The position numbers were made by a program, and so were the translations under genes. From Paramacrobiotus metropolitanus (Eukaryota > Tardigrada > Eutardigrada > Parachela > Macrobiotidae), in contig NW_026570244.1 in assembly GCF_019649055.1 (NCBI RefSeq), positions 1,302,001-1,366,000 on the forward strand: a stretch of DNA of 64,000 nt, written 5' to 3'. Below are positions 32,297-51,048 of this stretch, one piece after another (position 1 is the stretch's first letter; every line of letters begins with the position of its first letter). Under the pieces are notes generated by a model. It was not told the origin of the DNA, did no database searches, and saw nothing but the letters and a program-made list of their open reading frames with translations.

Positions 32297-34074
32297 TACG
32301 CAGTGGCGGGACTTCCGGTCCCCGGGTACTCCCGACGCCTGGGCTGGGCCTCCCCGTTCGGCCCGTTCCCCGTGCGCGGTGCCCAGTAGTCCTGCGATCG
32401 CGTTTCCGGAGCCGGATGGCCCAGATTCTCGGCGATGAGAAAACAGCGTTGATTATCTGAACAGTCGTTGATGGAGTTGCGCTGCCGCTGGTGCCTTGCG
32501 CTTTCAACTGATCGGTAAAGTGCACCGTGACCTTTACCTGCCTGACCTGCTGTCTCTTTTTTCCCACTGCCTCGTAAATGAATTATCCTGAATCTCCTGT
32601 TTCAGTTTATATTGAAATGTTTATATTGCTCTGCCCAGTGATAGCTCGTCTGCATATATATATGCCGGATCGAATTGGCTTTAGACTGTGAGCGGTGTTG
32701 ATCAGCGGTTGAATTTCTTTCCTGTGCACCGTAGATGCGCTATAACATGATTATGATAGAACATTCAGATGAAGAACGGTTTGTAAATGTCCGTAATTAT
32801 GCTGACGCCGATGCTAATAACGTCATAATTATTATGATTCCGTACAATTCCGGAGAACATTCACCGGCACCCGCAAACGGTTGGTATGGCACGGTGAGCC
32901 GTGAACGTTGCTAACCTCAGTAAGAGCGTGACTGCCAAGTGCCCACTGGCTGACTCGATTCGGGCTTGAGTGTACAAACTGCCCAACATATGCCAGATCT
33001 CCACGTTTAATGAAGTCTGATATGAAATATGAACAGATTTAGTTAACGATACAGCGGACTGTCAACTGTCACGTCTACGCTTGACCTTTACCTAATTCCA
33101 TTTCAGAACAAGCCTTTTCAGACTGTAGTCGACCGGATTGCAGTGCATCGAGTTAATCTTCGTAAAATCAGTTAGTTCACTCATAAGCCTCAGTGATCCA
33201 CACCGAAGCAGATGCCGGTGGCCGGAAAGAAGCTGATATATCTGCGCACCAATCGTGTCCTTCTAAATCATAACATGCAGCATCGACCGCTAACTACATT
33301 ATACTTATTATCTATATACTATATGTATATGTACAAGTATACATGCATATTATATCTATATCTATATGTGTACATGAATATGTATACATGTATACATAAT
33401 ACATGTATACATGTATATTATTATTCAGGCACTTAACACAAGTACACAACTACGACATACTGCCTGAATACAGGATTGTTTTAGGTACATGGTTAGTAGT
33501 ACTTAGCACTTGCTAGTGCTAATCGTAAGAATGTTATCTTGTCAGTACAGTCGTCGAAGACAATGATTTTTCCGCAATGGCATGTTTGTATGTCAATGGA
33601 TTGTTGGATTAGTGACTGCAAATATTGGATCTAATAATACTGGTACTGTCTATGGTCATAACAAATTTAATGCGTATACGACCACGTCAGTATGCAGTGC
33701 GTACCTGCGGCTGTACCGGCACATACATACACGTGCTGCATAGTTTCATGTGCAGTATAATTATTATGTCGGCCATAATTGAATATCGTTGATGCGCCAA
33801 CGAATGTCAGCTGACTTGCAGCTGCTGCATGTCGTTGACAAGCAAATGAAGCAGTAGGCCCGGTTATAGTCCACGCCGATAACATATAATCTGCCTGCCA
33901 GTTTCGTAGGTTTCTTAGGTTTCTTAATGCATCTGTAGTGTCACTGTCAACGCACCCTACATCCGCGGCAGTCTTCTTGATGAAATTGACAAATAAATAA
34001 TCCATTCACTGCGCCCATTAACAGGCATTCTCTTATTACCTTGCCCGATTATATAATCGGCAGTCGTGCGTGCA
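32297..34074. other. Intergenic region with an AT-rich satellite
   Basis: No coding signal. A TATA/TACA-rich simple repeat lies at 33312-33420. Otherwise featureless DNA between the GFR-like gene and the P450. Confidence 0.45.
33312..33420. repeat. TATACA-type microsatellite
   Basis: An imperfect run of TATATG, TATCTA and TACATGTATA units, about 110 bp long. Confidence 0.75.
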
Positions 34075-36011
34075 ATGTTGACGACGGTCAGTGTGTTGGT
34101 GGGGAGCGCGGCCTTCCTGGCGGCGGTGCTGTACTTCTTGCAGCGCTGGAGCAGCTCGGCGCCACGGCGGCCGCCCGCGGGCGGAGTGCTACCGCCGCAA
34201 CCACCGGGCTGGCCGCTGCTCGGCAACCTGACGCTGATGCTCAGCCGCCAACGCCACCGCCTCATCCAGGCGGCCGGCAGCCAACTGGGCGGCTGCATGA
34301 CCCTCAAAGTCGGACCCAGGTAACCACGTACGAACCCTAAACTGCTAGCATTATGGGGCAAGGCGTCAGTTCGGCAGCGCACTTGTGGGTGGTTGCCATG
34401 GCGACTTTGTACTATACTGGAATAATTTGCTTAAAATATTGCTGCATGTATAATGATAGGCGCTCGGTGTGGATTACATCGTACGAGTACTTCCGGGAGG
34501 CCGTCATCAACCACGCCTGGGAGTTTGCCGGACGCCCAGCGGAAATGGCCGATCCGGAAATTAGTAACGAACTCGGTACGTCAGGCCGGCTGGTTTACTG
34601 GTAATAACGCTGAACTGACAAATTGCCGGTTAGGATGTGATGCTAAGTGACTAACCCGTGGTTCGGCAGGCATCGCGGCCAGCGGCGTCAGCGAGCCGGA
34701 GCGGGAGATCCGCAAGTTCACGCTGATCAGTCTGCGCAGCTTCGGCTTCGGCAAGTCCAGCATGCAGGAGACGATGCTGCGCGAGGCCGACGAGCTGGTC
34801 AGCGCCTTCCGCCGCCACTGCTCCACCGCCTCTGAGGGGCGGTTGTCCCAGCCCCGCCCCTTCAACCCCCGCAGTCCGCTGGCCAACGCCGCCGCCAACG
34901 TCATCTGCTCGGTGCTGATGGGCAACAACTTCCAGCAGGGCGACACCGACTTCCGCGTCCTCAGCGACGACTTGACGGAGGCCATCAAAAAGGTCATGCT
35001 CACCCAGCAGGCTCGCTCCTTTCCCCTCCTGCGCCTCTTTGTCAATCGCGGCATCAAGACCGCCAACGACACCTTCCGGCGCACACACGCCTTCTTGAAA
35101 TCCATCGTTGCGGACCACGTCGAGCAGCACCAGCCGGGAATGCCGCGCGACTTCGTGGACGACTGGTTCGACAAGGCGGCCGACGAGGCGGCGAAGGCCG
35201 GTGATAAACCGCAAGGGAAACCGGTGTTCCGTGCTGAACACTTGCCGACGGTGCTGATGGATCTCTTTATCGGCGGTTTCGAGACGACCACGACGACCTT
35301 CCAGTGGTATTAATTGCGGGCGGAACAGCTTTCCCACGGTCAGGTTATACTGTGACCTTTCTCTCTCTTTTATAATTAGGATCTTCCTGATGTTGCTGCA
35401 CAACCCGGACGCACAGACCAAGATCCACGAGGAAATGGAGCGCGTTCTGGGGTCCCGTTCGTCCACTTCCGGTCAGCAGGTGACGTTGGAGCAGCGCGAC
35501 GCGCTGGTGTACACGGAGGCGGTCATTCTGGAGACGCTGCGCAAGTACCCGCTCATCCCCTTCGCCATACCGCACCTGTGCACGCAGACCACCAAGCTGG
35601 GCGACTACACCATTCCCCAAGGTAGGTGCTTACTTTCGGTGACCTTCGGGTCAACCTTTTCACTAACGGGCGTTTATTATTGCTTGAACAGGGACGCAGG
35701 TGATGCTGCACCTGTTCTCCATCCACCACGACCCGGCGCTCTTCCCCGAGCCGGAGCGCTTCCTGCCCGAGCGCTTCCTCGGGGCGGACGGCCGCCTGTC
35801 CGTCCCGGAGCAGTTCGTGCCCTTCTCGGCGGGCCGGCGCTCCTGCATCGGGGAGCAGTTGGCGCGCAAGGAGCTCTTCCTCTTCTTCGCCAACATTATG
35901 CTCAACTTCTCCATCCTCCCTGCCGCGGAAGGGCAACTGCCGTCGCTCAACGAGAACGACGGCATCGTCATGTACCCCGATCCCTACGAAATCATCCTGC
36001 AGGAGCGCTGA
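34075..36011 (+). CDS. Cytochrome P450 (clan 2-like, microsomal)
   Basis: A haem-thiolate mono-oxygenase of the ER membrane; substrate unknown. Five exons: 34075-34319, 34460-34575, 34670-35306, 35380-35621 and 35692-36011; in phase, 519 residues, a normal length. The N-terminal anchor is MLTTVSVLVGSAAFLAAVLY, followed by a proline hinge PPQPPGWPLLGNL. The I-helix oxygen-binding stretch is GGFETTTTT (about residue 322), the K-helix ExxR is ETLR (about 383), the PERF-like region is FLPERFL, and the haem loop is FSAGRRSCIGE with Cys near 464. All key residues are present and the frame is clean. Length, the PPGPWPLLGN-like hinge and the haem loop suggest clan 2; the subfamily needs a tree. Confidence 0.95.
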
Positions 36012-37605
36012 GCACTGAACAGTACCGGTCTCGCATCCAAGATTTTGCAAAATATGTTGTTTGTACAACGTGCAGTATAATACGTATTATGTTCTGCTAA
36101 AAGCAGTAGCAATAATGCCGCTTTCGACAGGCAGTAGAACGGGTGGACTGGTCGGCTGGTTAGCGGACGGCCGGCATGTCACATGACCAGTCGGTAAAGC
36201 CTGCATTATACCTGGTTTATTTGAATTAACAGAACAGTTACCAAAAACAACTCAGTGTCATTATTTTTCCGCTACCGGTAACTGTTTCACACAACTCCTC
36301 ACAGCGAAGGGACTAGGCTCGTCCTTCCACTCCATGACCTCGCGCTCCTCTCTTGCAACGGAATCAGCTGACACACGTGCAGATACATGTGCGCCGGTAC
36401 TCAGTACCGGCGCACAGGTTGTGCCGGTTGCGGATCTTGTACAGCCACAGCTGTGCTTCCTGGTGCTGCGGTTATACCCGGCCGTTGGTACAGAACCGGT
36501 GTTACCCGTTCCCGGTTACCGGTGATGGTTTGGAAGTCTGCATTGTTGCCGTTCATCAGCTTCTTCTGCTCGCGCTGCCGTACGATGCTTTAGCTGCACA
36601 GTAGTATTATACGAGTATGGTATGTATGGCTGGATGAAAGCGCATTGAATTGAAGGGTAATGCGCTGGGAATCGGCCATGTCCGGAATTGACGCGCTGGA
36701 TCTTTTGGTAGAAAAACATGAATGTTGTGTTGTGTGTGGCTTGTGGGAGCTCTCAGGGTGTTTACACTTTACATTCACTTCCCGTTAACCAGAAATAGTC
36801 TTTTTCTACACCGAAATGCGTTGAAACTTTGTGGAGTTTTCGGACAGCCATAACCTCCGGAAACGGATGTTGTCCGCATAAACGGTTTTCACGTTAATTT
36901 TGTTACATATTTTATGGCATAGCATTCAGTAACAAAAGGTCACGGCACGGCTACACCGACCGGTCGACTGTGCTTCTATTTTTGTGATGTGGAACTGGTA
37001 CGCATTAGCGGTAACCAAAGGAATGACAATGCGAGCTAGGGAATTGTTGTGGAGAAAGTACACACAAAGTACTAACGCGCTATGCGTAGTTTGCGCGTAT
37101 TACGTACGTGTTATGACGTACGTGTTGTCTGTTCCGTTACGTACGACGTGCTGTTCTTATCTAACGCATTTGGATCGCTAATTGCATCCACGATTCTGGT
37201 TTAACTAATCAGTCTGAAGTTTCTGACTTCAACTAAATCTGTGAGCTTGTTTCTAGCTGAAAGGTCGTGTGACTCTAGGTTAGAAGGAAGTTCATATCTC
37301 GTTCTGTTCTGTTCTGTTTGCTTGTTCGTTCGGTTTGGTGATTAAACATTTGGGAAGTTCCTGAGTGTTTCGGTTTCGGTAACTTTCGTTAGGCACAGCA
37401 ATCCGCTCGTACCTAGCGGAAGTAGGCAGTAGCACCACTTACGGAGTCCAGAGCATATTCCCACTCTACCAATTGAGTAGGTTTGGTCATCTAGTGCGGT
37501 TGTCGCGGTGCGACTTCCGCATATAGCATGTCAGTACAGACTGAAGTACAAAATATGTAACAAGGGTACTGATGGAAGTGAAGTAAAGAACAGCAGTATA
37601 CAAAT
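36012..37605. other. Intergenic region
   Basis: Non-coding. A short GTACTCAGTACCGGCGCAC-type inverted sequence lies near 36390-36415, and a partial copy of the dispersed palindromic repeat lies at about 36790-36930. Nothing else supported. Confidence 0.4.
36790..36930. repeat. Dispersed palindromic repeat, partial copy B
   Basis: It shares GCCATAACCTCCGGAAACGG, CGCATAAACGGTTTTCACG and a TACACCGAAATGCG-like start with copy D (57228-57800) and, more distantly, copy A. Only a half-arm is left. Confidence 0.55.
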
Positions 37606-37609
37606 ACAA

Positions 37610-38520
37610 GAAACAGCCTCGGCTACGCCTCCGCATTTCTTGTGATCCACGGCCACCTTACTTGATTTCGATTGAATATTTACTTAATAGTATCACATCT
37701 ATATTTCGTCGTAATATGATCGGTACATCGCAATAGCGCGAAAAAACCGGATTTATGTAATAATTACAGATTCTCTCAGATCAGTATTAAATCTCTCCAC
37801 TTGATCCATGATTCTCTGAACCCCAACCTGATGCTTCTCAGTACCGGTATCTCGGTCACCCGCTCACCTAATGAGCCCTGCCCACTAGAAAGGAGTGATA
37901 GCTCGGTAACTGTCTCACTTAGTGGGTGGGCTCTGTGCACAAAACAGTAGTGGTAGCTCGGTCACTCGTTCACCTGGCGGACTGTCTGCACTGGGCTATT
38001 GTGGTAGGGCGGGCAATCGTTACACTGGACAGCAGCGTTAGGTCGGTCACTTTTTCACCTAACGGGCTGTGTGCATTGGACAGTAGTGGTGGATCGGCCA
38101 CTTGTTCACCTAGCGGGCTCCGTATACTGGGAAGCAGCGTCAGCTTGGTCTTAGAAGCTAGCTAGCGTTAGCGTTAGCTTAGAAGAAACAGATGCGGCTT
38201 CGCCTCCGCGTTTCTTGTAATCCAGGGCCGGAATCAATGAACAGCTCGGTTACACATTCACGTAAAGTTTTGAGCACTAGATAGTGGTGGTAGCTCGGTC
38301 ACTCACTATGTCATTTATCGATTTTGCTCACTGGACAGCAATGGTATAGCTCGGTAATTCACGCACTCAAAATTAGCGATTTTGCTCATTAGATGGCAGT
38401 GGTAGCTCGGTATCTCACATTCAGTTAGCGATTTTGCTCACTGGACAGTAGTGGTAGGTCGGTAATTCACTCACTCAATTAGCGATTTTGCTCACTGGAC
38501 AGAAGTGGTAACTTAATTTT
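37610..38520. repeat. Minisatellite of about 50-60-bp units
   Basis: Roughly ten diverged units built on CACTGGACAGTAGTGGTAG, CTCGGTCACTCAC and TTAGCGATTTTGCT or CACCTAGCGGGCT occupy about 37830-38520. Two copies of a 45-bp unit with hairpin ends (AGAAACAG, then GCCTCCGC, then TTTCTTGT) lie at 37609-37655 and 38182-38228, the second interrupting the array. Two unit sub-types, one per half, suggest separate rounds of expansion. Confidence 0.75.
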
Positions 38521-40057
38521 ATGGTTGGTGTTGTACGAAAATAAGTTCAATTTATTCCGTTTAATTTGCCTATTAATAATTGATGTGGGGTATTGTATCC
38601 AGGCAAACGTTTTCAAAGTTTAAAGGTCACCTTGAAACTGGGTTGGATCGTTTGCGGCATCGTGCCGGCACGATTCTGATGGGACGTATTCAGAAATAAA
38701 AGTCATGTGACGCAGTTCTGGACCACGGCCGATCTAACTGTGGTATCAGATTTTTTCAAAAGGTTTTGGTAAGACAGATCTCCAGACTGTGGGGAGGCCG
38801 CGCGTAATATTGATCATTTTCTTAATACAGGCAAACGCAACAGATCGGCTGACTCACAATCAGTCTGGCTTAGATAGTACGAGTGGGCATATCGCCTTAA
38901 TAAATCAGCAGCTACTCTGTATATCTTAAAAATGAAACACTTACGATACGATTAACTATCTACGGTGTATAATTACGATTAATTATCTACGGTATATAGA
39001 AATCATTATGTGACAATGTACACAAATTAGGCGGCTACACACTGGCACAGTGTGATAACGCAATGTAATCAGCAAGTGAAAGTTTTCGCGCATGTACACG
39101 ATGTTGGTGCCGTGTACCGGGTCACTTCCTTTAAGCGGAAGCATCCGATTTTCGAACTGGACAGAAAGCTCTACACAGAATCGTTCACTTGGTAGCCTAA
39201 CCAGCGTTTCTGTACGGTTACTGCTACCGGCGGTGCGCTGTTAAGCGCGTCACCTTGGTGTTACTTAATAGTCCCCATAAATACATGTATCAATGGGTTA
39301 GTTGATACTAAAGCTACTCTAACGGGTAACCTTTACATGTTTTTAGTAGCGTTGTTTCGTCCTGACAAAAAATTATATCGCTAGTACTGCTACCTTCCAA
39401 GCATATCTCGATTTTTTTTGTTGAAGGTTTATATTAATGTTGCCTTACAGAGCAAACTGCCAGACGGACCGGTCTCATCATTCCTTCACAAAGTTTTCTT
39501 ATTCAACTTACCGGGTGCAGTTCTTCTACCATGCAGGACATAAATATTTCGCATTGGACAAATAATTTAACAAGAAGAAAATAGCAAGAAACCAGTAGAT
39601 GTGTAAAGGGAAAAAAGGAGGAAAGCCGGATGCTTGAGCATTAGCCGCCGGGGTCGCGGGATGCGGATGCCGGTGGCCGGAAAGAGAGAGAGGTAATACT
39701 GCCGATGCGGCGGGTGCCGGCCGGATGCCGGTGGTTCGTGGTGACCGGTACGGTTCAAAAGTCCCGGTCAAATAAACCTGCAATAAATATTTACAAGTAG
39801 GCATTTCCAGACGCCGGCAGACTAATAAGCCGACGGAACGACCGGAAATCGGCAATTTTATCCAGATGAAGCGTTTCTGACCCGGCTTACCGAACGACAC
39901 ACGGAGGCAGAAAGAGAGGTAGGATTTGTAATTAGGGAAGAAGGCGGAGGCAGAAAAGAGGAGACGCAATATAAAGACAAGCACAAGAGCCAGCAGCGGA
40001 AGTGGACCTAGAAGAACAACCACTCTGAGCGACATGGGACGGTTACACTGCACTGAC
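38521..40057. other. Intergenic region with repeat end copy C
   Basis: Mostly AT-rich and non-coding. At about 39052-39140, GTGAAAGTTTTCGCGCATGT followed by CCGTGTACCGGGTCACTTCC matches the terminal part of the palindromic repeat family. A long minus-strand open frame at 39526-40260 overlaps the next gene and is probably not coding as a whole. Confidence 0.45.
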
Positions 40058-40701
40058 CTGGGATGATGGGTCCCGGCGCGAAAAAGGGATTCAGCCCACC
40101 GATGTCGTCCGGCGGGAAGATGGCCGGCGGCGGCGGCGCCAGTCCCGCGCCGAACGGATCTGGCTCCAGCGCCCCGATCCCTCCGCCGCCGCCTCCGCCG
40201 CCGCCCAGGCCGCCACTGGCTCCGCCTCCGGAAGTCCCTGTCGAGGAGATATGTTAGCATTTAACACGGGTGAACTAGCGCAGTTAACGCACCGGTGAGT
40301 GAGGAAAAGAGAAGGAACATGGCCATGCCCCGCAGCACCGCGCGGTCGGCCATGACCTTTGCGTAGTACTGGGCGTTGTAGTCGACGGGGTAACGCACCG
40401 GCAGCCAGAACTGCCGCCCGCGCCGATCGTACCGTTCCTCGCTGGAATGGGCGTATTTGCCGTTCCATCCCGCGCGGCGTTTACCGCGACCGACAACACC
40501 GCTTAACTGACTACGAATGACAAAATGCCGGCGACCAGCCGCCGCTGTTATAGGCCGTCCATTTAGCGGGTCGTCCCTTTTCCGGTTCATCCTCGGTTTA
40601 ATTTCGATCGCATCAGCATTACTGACGGCCGCTGATGCCGTAGCCGGCACGGCCATTAGGACGACGGCCAGTGCAAGGAGTTGCAGAAAGCAGCGCGACA
40701 T
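40058..40701 (-). CDS. Small secreted protein with Gly/Pro-rich tail, family unknown
   Basis: Exon 40293-40701 starts at ATG 40701 with a clear signal peptide (MSRCFLQLLALAVVLMAVPA, cleavage likely after TASA). It continues with a basic region (RGKRRAGWNGKYAHSS) and a conserved-looking Tyr/Arg stretch (PVRYPVDYNAQYYAKVMADR), then a hydrophobic stretch MAMFLLFSSLTG that could be membrane-embedded. A short 55-nt intron leads to exon 40058-40237, coding for poly-Gly, GALEPDPFGAG and APPPPAIFPPDD. A GTCAGT donor follows in phase 1. The last exon is not settled: reading through gives a stop 17 residues later, or an acceptor near 40008 gives a Leu-rich end. I do not recognise the family. Confidence 0.5.
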
Positions 40702-42050
40702 AACCAGGGATACAGCGGTGCATGTATATATGCCGGCGTCATGTAGCGCTCATGGGCGGAAATCCTATCAACATCCTATCCGCTCTCCTCGATCATCCAC
40801 TGTACAGTGCCACCATGCAGCTTCCCCAGCGTACAATCACAATGGATAAGGACAGATTATCTATATGTAGACGTCAAAGGTCACGCTACATCGCGACGCT
40901 AGACCAGCTTTCGTACTGTAAACATATACAGCAAATGAACGCTCCTGACAATGGGAACATATAATTAACTAGATCATGGAAACAATATGCTGTTCAGTGC
41001 CGACAATGTGGTATCTATCGCTTGCCGCTGCAACGGCCAGTGAGATGAAATCATCAACTTAGCGGAAAAGTAGCGAAACACGATCCGGCCGGCTTAATTT
41101 GCGGCTTCCCTCAGCACGCTGTCCATCGACATTCGACACAGTGACCAGCGTGTAGCCGTGCCGGTAAGATTGCACAAGCACGCTGGCCGACAGCGTCCAC
41201 TGTTGACTGTGATGAACACGGCGTGATACTGTTTGTAATTGTCTGTTTACTGGCGCCGATGCTCTGTTGATCCCCGGGTCCGTCGCGTGGCCGGTGTATA
41301 ATCAACAATCACAAATAACTGTACACTGTACAGTATCTGCCGTGCCACCGCGTTAAACAGTCATTTCTACTGACAGTGAGCTGTATCGGCAGATGTTTAC
41401 ATCAGCACGTACAGGTACGGTGCATCGTTAACCACTTACTACTGTGATTGCGTCGGCCGGATGAATTGCTTCGAACGTCCCGGCGCACGGCGGGCCATGA
41501 CCTTGTGTGACCCCCTCGACGACCAGTACCGAATAATGGGCACGGGTGCGTGTGCCGCACCGAGCGCTGCATCAGAGACTTCGTAATCCATCACCATACT
41601 TGTATTACTGTACGTCCTGGCATATTCGGATTTCCATGCATTACGCAGCGTGGGAAACGCTCATCGTAATACATACACAACACTGACTATCGCGCCACGG
41701 TGTTCGGGTGTTTGGGTGTTTTCTCCACTACAGCGACAAATTAGAATTTGTTTTATCCGGAACTTTCAGCACCTAAAGTGCGCATTAGCAAGCCGCACAA
41801 TCTGCTCACGGGTCAGAGTCCAGACAAAAAAGGCGATGAGTAAGACAAATAAAAAAACCACCATCCATCACATCGGCCACTGACCAACACACCAATCAAT
41901 GCAATCACCATTCATACCCACGTGCGTTAATGTCACAAGACCAAAACACAAGAAACCAGTCATAATTATTTCTAGGGAATAAATACTTGTCAGGCCATTG
42001 AATTAGACAGCTCTATCCAAACTTCCGGTCCCGCTGCATATTCCCCGCGC
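40702..42050. other. Intergenic region
   Basis: 1.35 kb between the secreted-protein start and the LETM1 stop (both minus). No coding or RNA signal seen. LETM1's 3' UTR should lie at the right edge. Confidence 0.4.
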
Positions 42051-47258
<5,208 letters not shown>

Positions 47259-48165
47259 CTTCGCAAAATAATCTGCCAAAGAAATTCAAAATGCACACGC
47301 AAGCAACAAGGATTCAATCAGCATTCAGACGCATGTCCGCTCAGCGAAGACCGATAAGTCGCTGTCTCGCTGTTTCTACAACTCGGTTTCCGCTGCCGAT
47401 CCAATCAGCCTGGTGCAGAAGCAACAAATCAACGCTCACACTCGTTCAAAAACTACACAATATCCCACCAAAATCTGAATGTTTTTACATGGTTTGTGGT
47501 TTTTCGCGAAAAATGCAAATCATGCAGTCGACGGCAAAATGCTAAATCGCCCAGAACTCGAAAAAAGGCAGCGCTGCAAATTTCCCCAGGCGGCGTGGCG
47601 CAGCGAGCCACCCTGCCTGCCGTTACGCCCCACTGCCGTTACGCAGGTTGCGGTCGGCCCCGACCTATTAATCGTGCCACTTTGCAGGTTCCCAAACTCA
47701 TTTCCCGTGGCACAGTTTTTTTCAAGTTTTCGAAATGCCATTTTGAATTCTTCATAAAAAGTTGCACTTCTTATAATGTTATTCATCATGTTTTTAGCGC
47801 ATTCCTACTTGTGTAGATCATTTAGCTTGTAGAATCTGGACTGTGCATCTCGAAAAACATGTAACAATCGTTGAGAAGCAGCGAATATGCTTTAAACCTC
47901 GCCAGTTGTGGTTGGAAACTGGAAAAAATCCAGATTCTTGGAGATGGTGTTCTTCTAAAAAATTACTTATGGTACCTTATCCCGTTTCTGCTCCAGGACT
48001 GCTGAAATTGGAAATCATTTTGTCTCTCTGGATTCGTATTTTTGTATGGCTGATGGTCGACATACTTCACTGTGTGCGTTTGATTGATTTGACTGGCAAC
48101 GCTACATCGCATCGTGTGGTTGCCTTCTGAATACGTTCTTTCGTGTTTCGTCCTTCGCGGGATCA
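47259..48165. other. Divergent spacer between LETM1 and the Abi remnant
   Basis: AT-rich, no coding sequence supported. A GC-rich stretch at 47040-47260 is the LETM1 first exon seen from the other strand. Confidence 0.4.
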
Positions 48166-49206
<1,041 letters not shown>

Positions 49207-50014
49207 TAGTAGCTGTTGAACAGCAACTTTTTGGATTGTGTTGACTGCTGACTGGTGTTGTTCGCTGCTGATAATATCATAATCAGGATCGGAAATTTCT
49301 TGATGGCTGATTTTTTATCATGGATTTATCTTCTGATGGAGCTGCGCAGTCTTCAAAGCCTTCTTTCCCTTGCTTGATCTGTGGATTTGTCTGCTCGACC
49401 AAGAGCGCTTTCACCAATCACAGCGGGAGCAACAAGTGCAAGGAGAATGTGCTACGACGTCAACGCGGACTGGTCCATTGTGTTCCCAACGAAGCTCCTG
49501 CGACGGAACCTAGCTGCAGCCTTCTGAACCAGGTGAAGTTTTTGAAAACCAACACGAGGCTTGTGAAGCGAATACCCAAAGGGGCACGTAGAGCGGTTAC
49601 TACAGCTTTTACACGCGTAGTTTCTCGATGTGTTACAGAGAACTCGGTAAAGTCCTGGGAAGATCTTTTAATTTTTGCATATTTTGTTTTTCGTTTACCA
49701 GGTAAAGCTAAGAACGATCGCACTCATTCTTTAGCGTCAGTGATTAAGTCTAACGTTGTTAATTTTGAGTCTGGTGCAAGAGAAATTCCCGTTGCGCCTC
49801 TGAAATCATTACAGTGGACTGCGAAAACCTGTTACATTCGGTCCGCCACCGAATAACCAAGCCAAATAAATGGCCAAGACCAAATGACCAATAATCATAA
49901 AACGCGCAAGAATTTGAACACTTGCACCCTGCGCATTTCCCAACGAAAACTATCAACCGATATCTCAAACGAAAGAGAAAACACTTTCAAGAATTTCGAT
50001 ACTAAATATGTCAT

Positions 50015-50890
50015 AAGTACCTTTAATAAGTATCACACGCTAGTACACACTTAGTACTGAAACAAAAAGAATATTCATAGCAAAAACACTTCCTCAATGC
50101 TATCCTGGTCGGGAATTGTACCCATCACACATATTGCGTTTCCTCTCTGTATTTGAATAGATAGCCGCTGCCTAAAAAACTTTCGCTCGTTTCTGGCCTG
50201 TTGCAGCAGCTATCCCGTTTCCAACCTTATCCACTAACGTCTTAGTACCACATCCCCATGGCCCGTAAATTTCGAACGCTGCTGCCTTGAGGTTGTACCG
50301 AGGTTGCAGCCAGGCGTGTTTTGTCAGCTTCGCCCTTTCCGCTTGTTCAGCTGCTGCTCCGACGTTTACAGAGGTACGGTCCATATACGAGGCGGCGAGT
50401 GTGTCGACGCATGTTACATCCACGGCCAGCGGTTTTCCACGCTCCCATGGTACCAGAGTAATCACATCCGGCCTTTTCTTATCCTTCAAAGACAGACCCT
50501 TTGGCTCCATTCTGGCAGGAAAACCTGCCGTTTTCAATCCACGGGCGATCTCCCCGCTTATGCCTTCGTGTCGTGGCAGTCTGCCTGCTGACCGTTTACA
50601 TCGGAGCCCGTGCCGCCCCAGTTCATCCACCAAGTCGCCACATACGCACACGTGAGGAGTAACAATTGGAGCTCCCAGTTGCAGCGCGACGCTTATGCGA
50701 AAGGCATTGTTCTCCAGAAGATTACCGAGACAAGCTGCCGGTAATGCATGAATCCACACACCTGATTCCGGGACTGATACTGCTTTCAGGTGGGCGACTT
50801 CCTCCTGTGTGGTTCTTATGGCTGCCAGTCGGGAAAAGGCATGTAGCGTCGCAGGTGTGTCCCATGCTTTCTGGACCTTTATGAGATTTT
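50015..50890 (-). mobile_element. LINE B: 5'-truncated RLE-type LINE fragment
   Basis: Inserted in the TIR element and flanked by an 11-bp target duplication AAATATGTCAT (50004-50014 and 50891-50901). On the minus strand it codes for the C-terminal part only: VQKAWDTPATLHAFSRLAA, GRHGLRCKRSAGRLPRHEG, DKKRPDVITLVPWERG, AVDVTCVDTLAASYMDR, then after one small frameshift near 50180 SIQIQRGNAICVMGTIP. It is a relative of LINE A but clearly a different family (for example CVCGDLVDELG against CTDCRLPVDEYG). Confidence 0.88.
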
Positions 50891-50914
50891 AAATATGTCA
50901 TCCTTTATGAGATT

Positions 50915-51048
50915 TAAGAGAAAATCGAGCCATTTTAGTTTGTCGTAGACAAAGCATACGATTTCCGTGTGAAAACTGCATCCAAACCGTGGACTCAAAT
51001 CCTATGCTATGTCTACGATAAACTTTAAGTGTGTCGATTTTCTCTTAG
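50915..51048. repeat. 134-bp palindromic MITE-like element
   Basis: Perfect 14-bp ends TAAGAGAAAATCGA and TCGATTTTCTCTTA, with a second inverted pair inside (GTCGTAGACAAAGCA / TGCTATGTCTACGA). It lies beside LINE B within the TIR element. Confidence 0.7.

Noticed and set aside
37610-38520. CRISPR-like spacing of repeats
   Set aside because: Units are long, diverged and tandem without unique spacers, and the DNA is eukaryotic.
40063-40257. Plus-strand Pro-rich open frame
   Set aside because: It is the antisense of the Gly-rich exon of the minus-strand secreted-protein gene.
39526-40260. A 244-codon minus-strand open frame starting at an ATG at 40260
   Set aside because: It overlaps the secreted-protein exon in another frame, its Arg-rich start is the poly-Gly stretch read out of frame, and the rest has no conserved look. 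Part may be a last exon, but not the whole frame.
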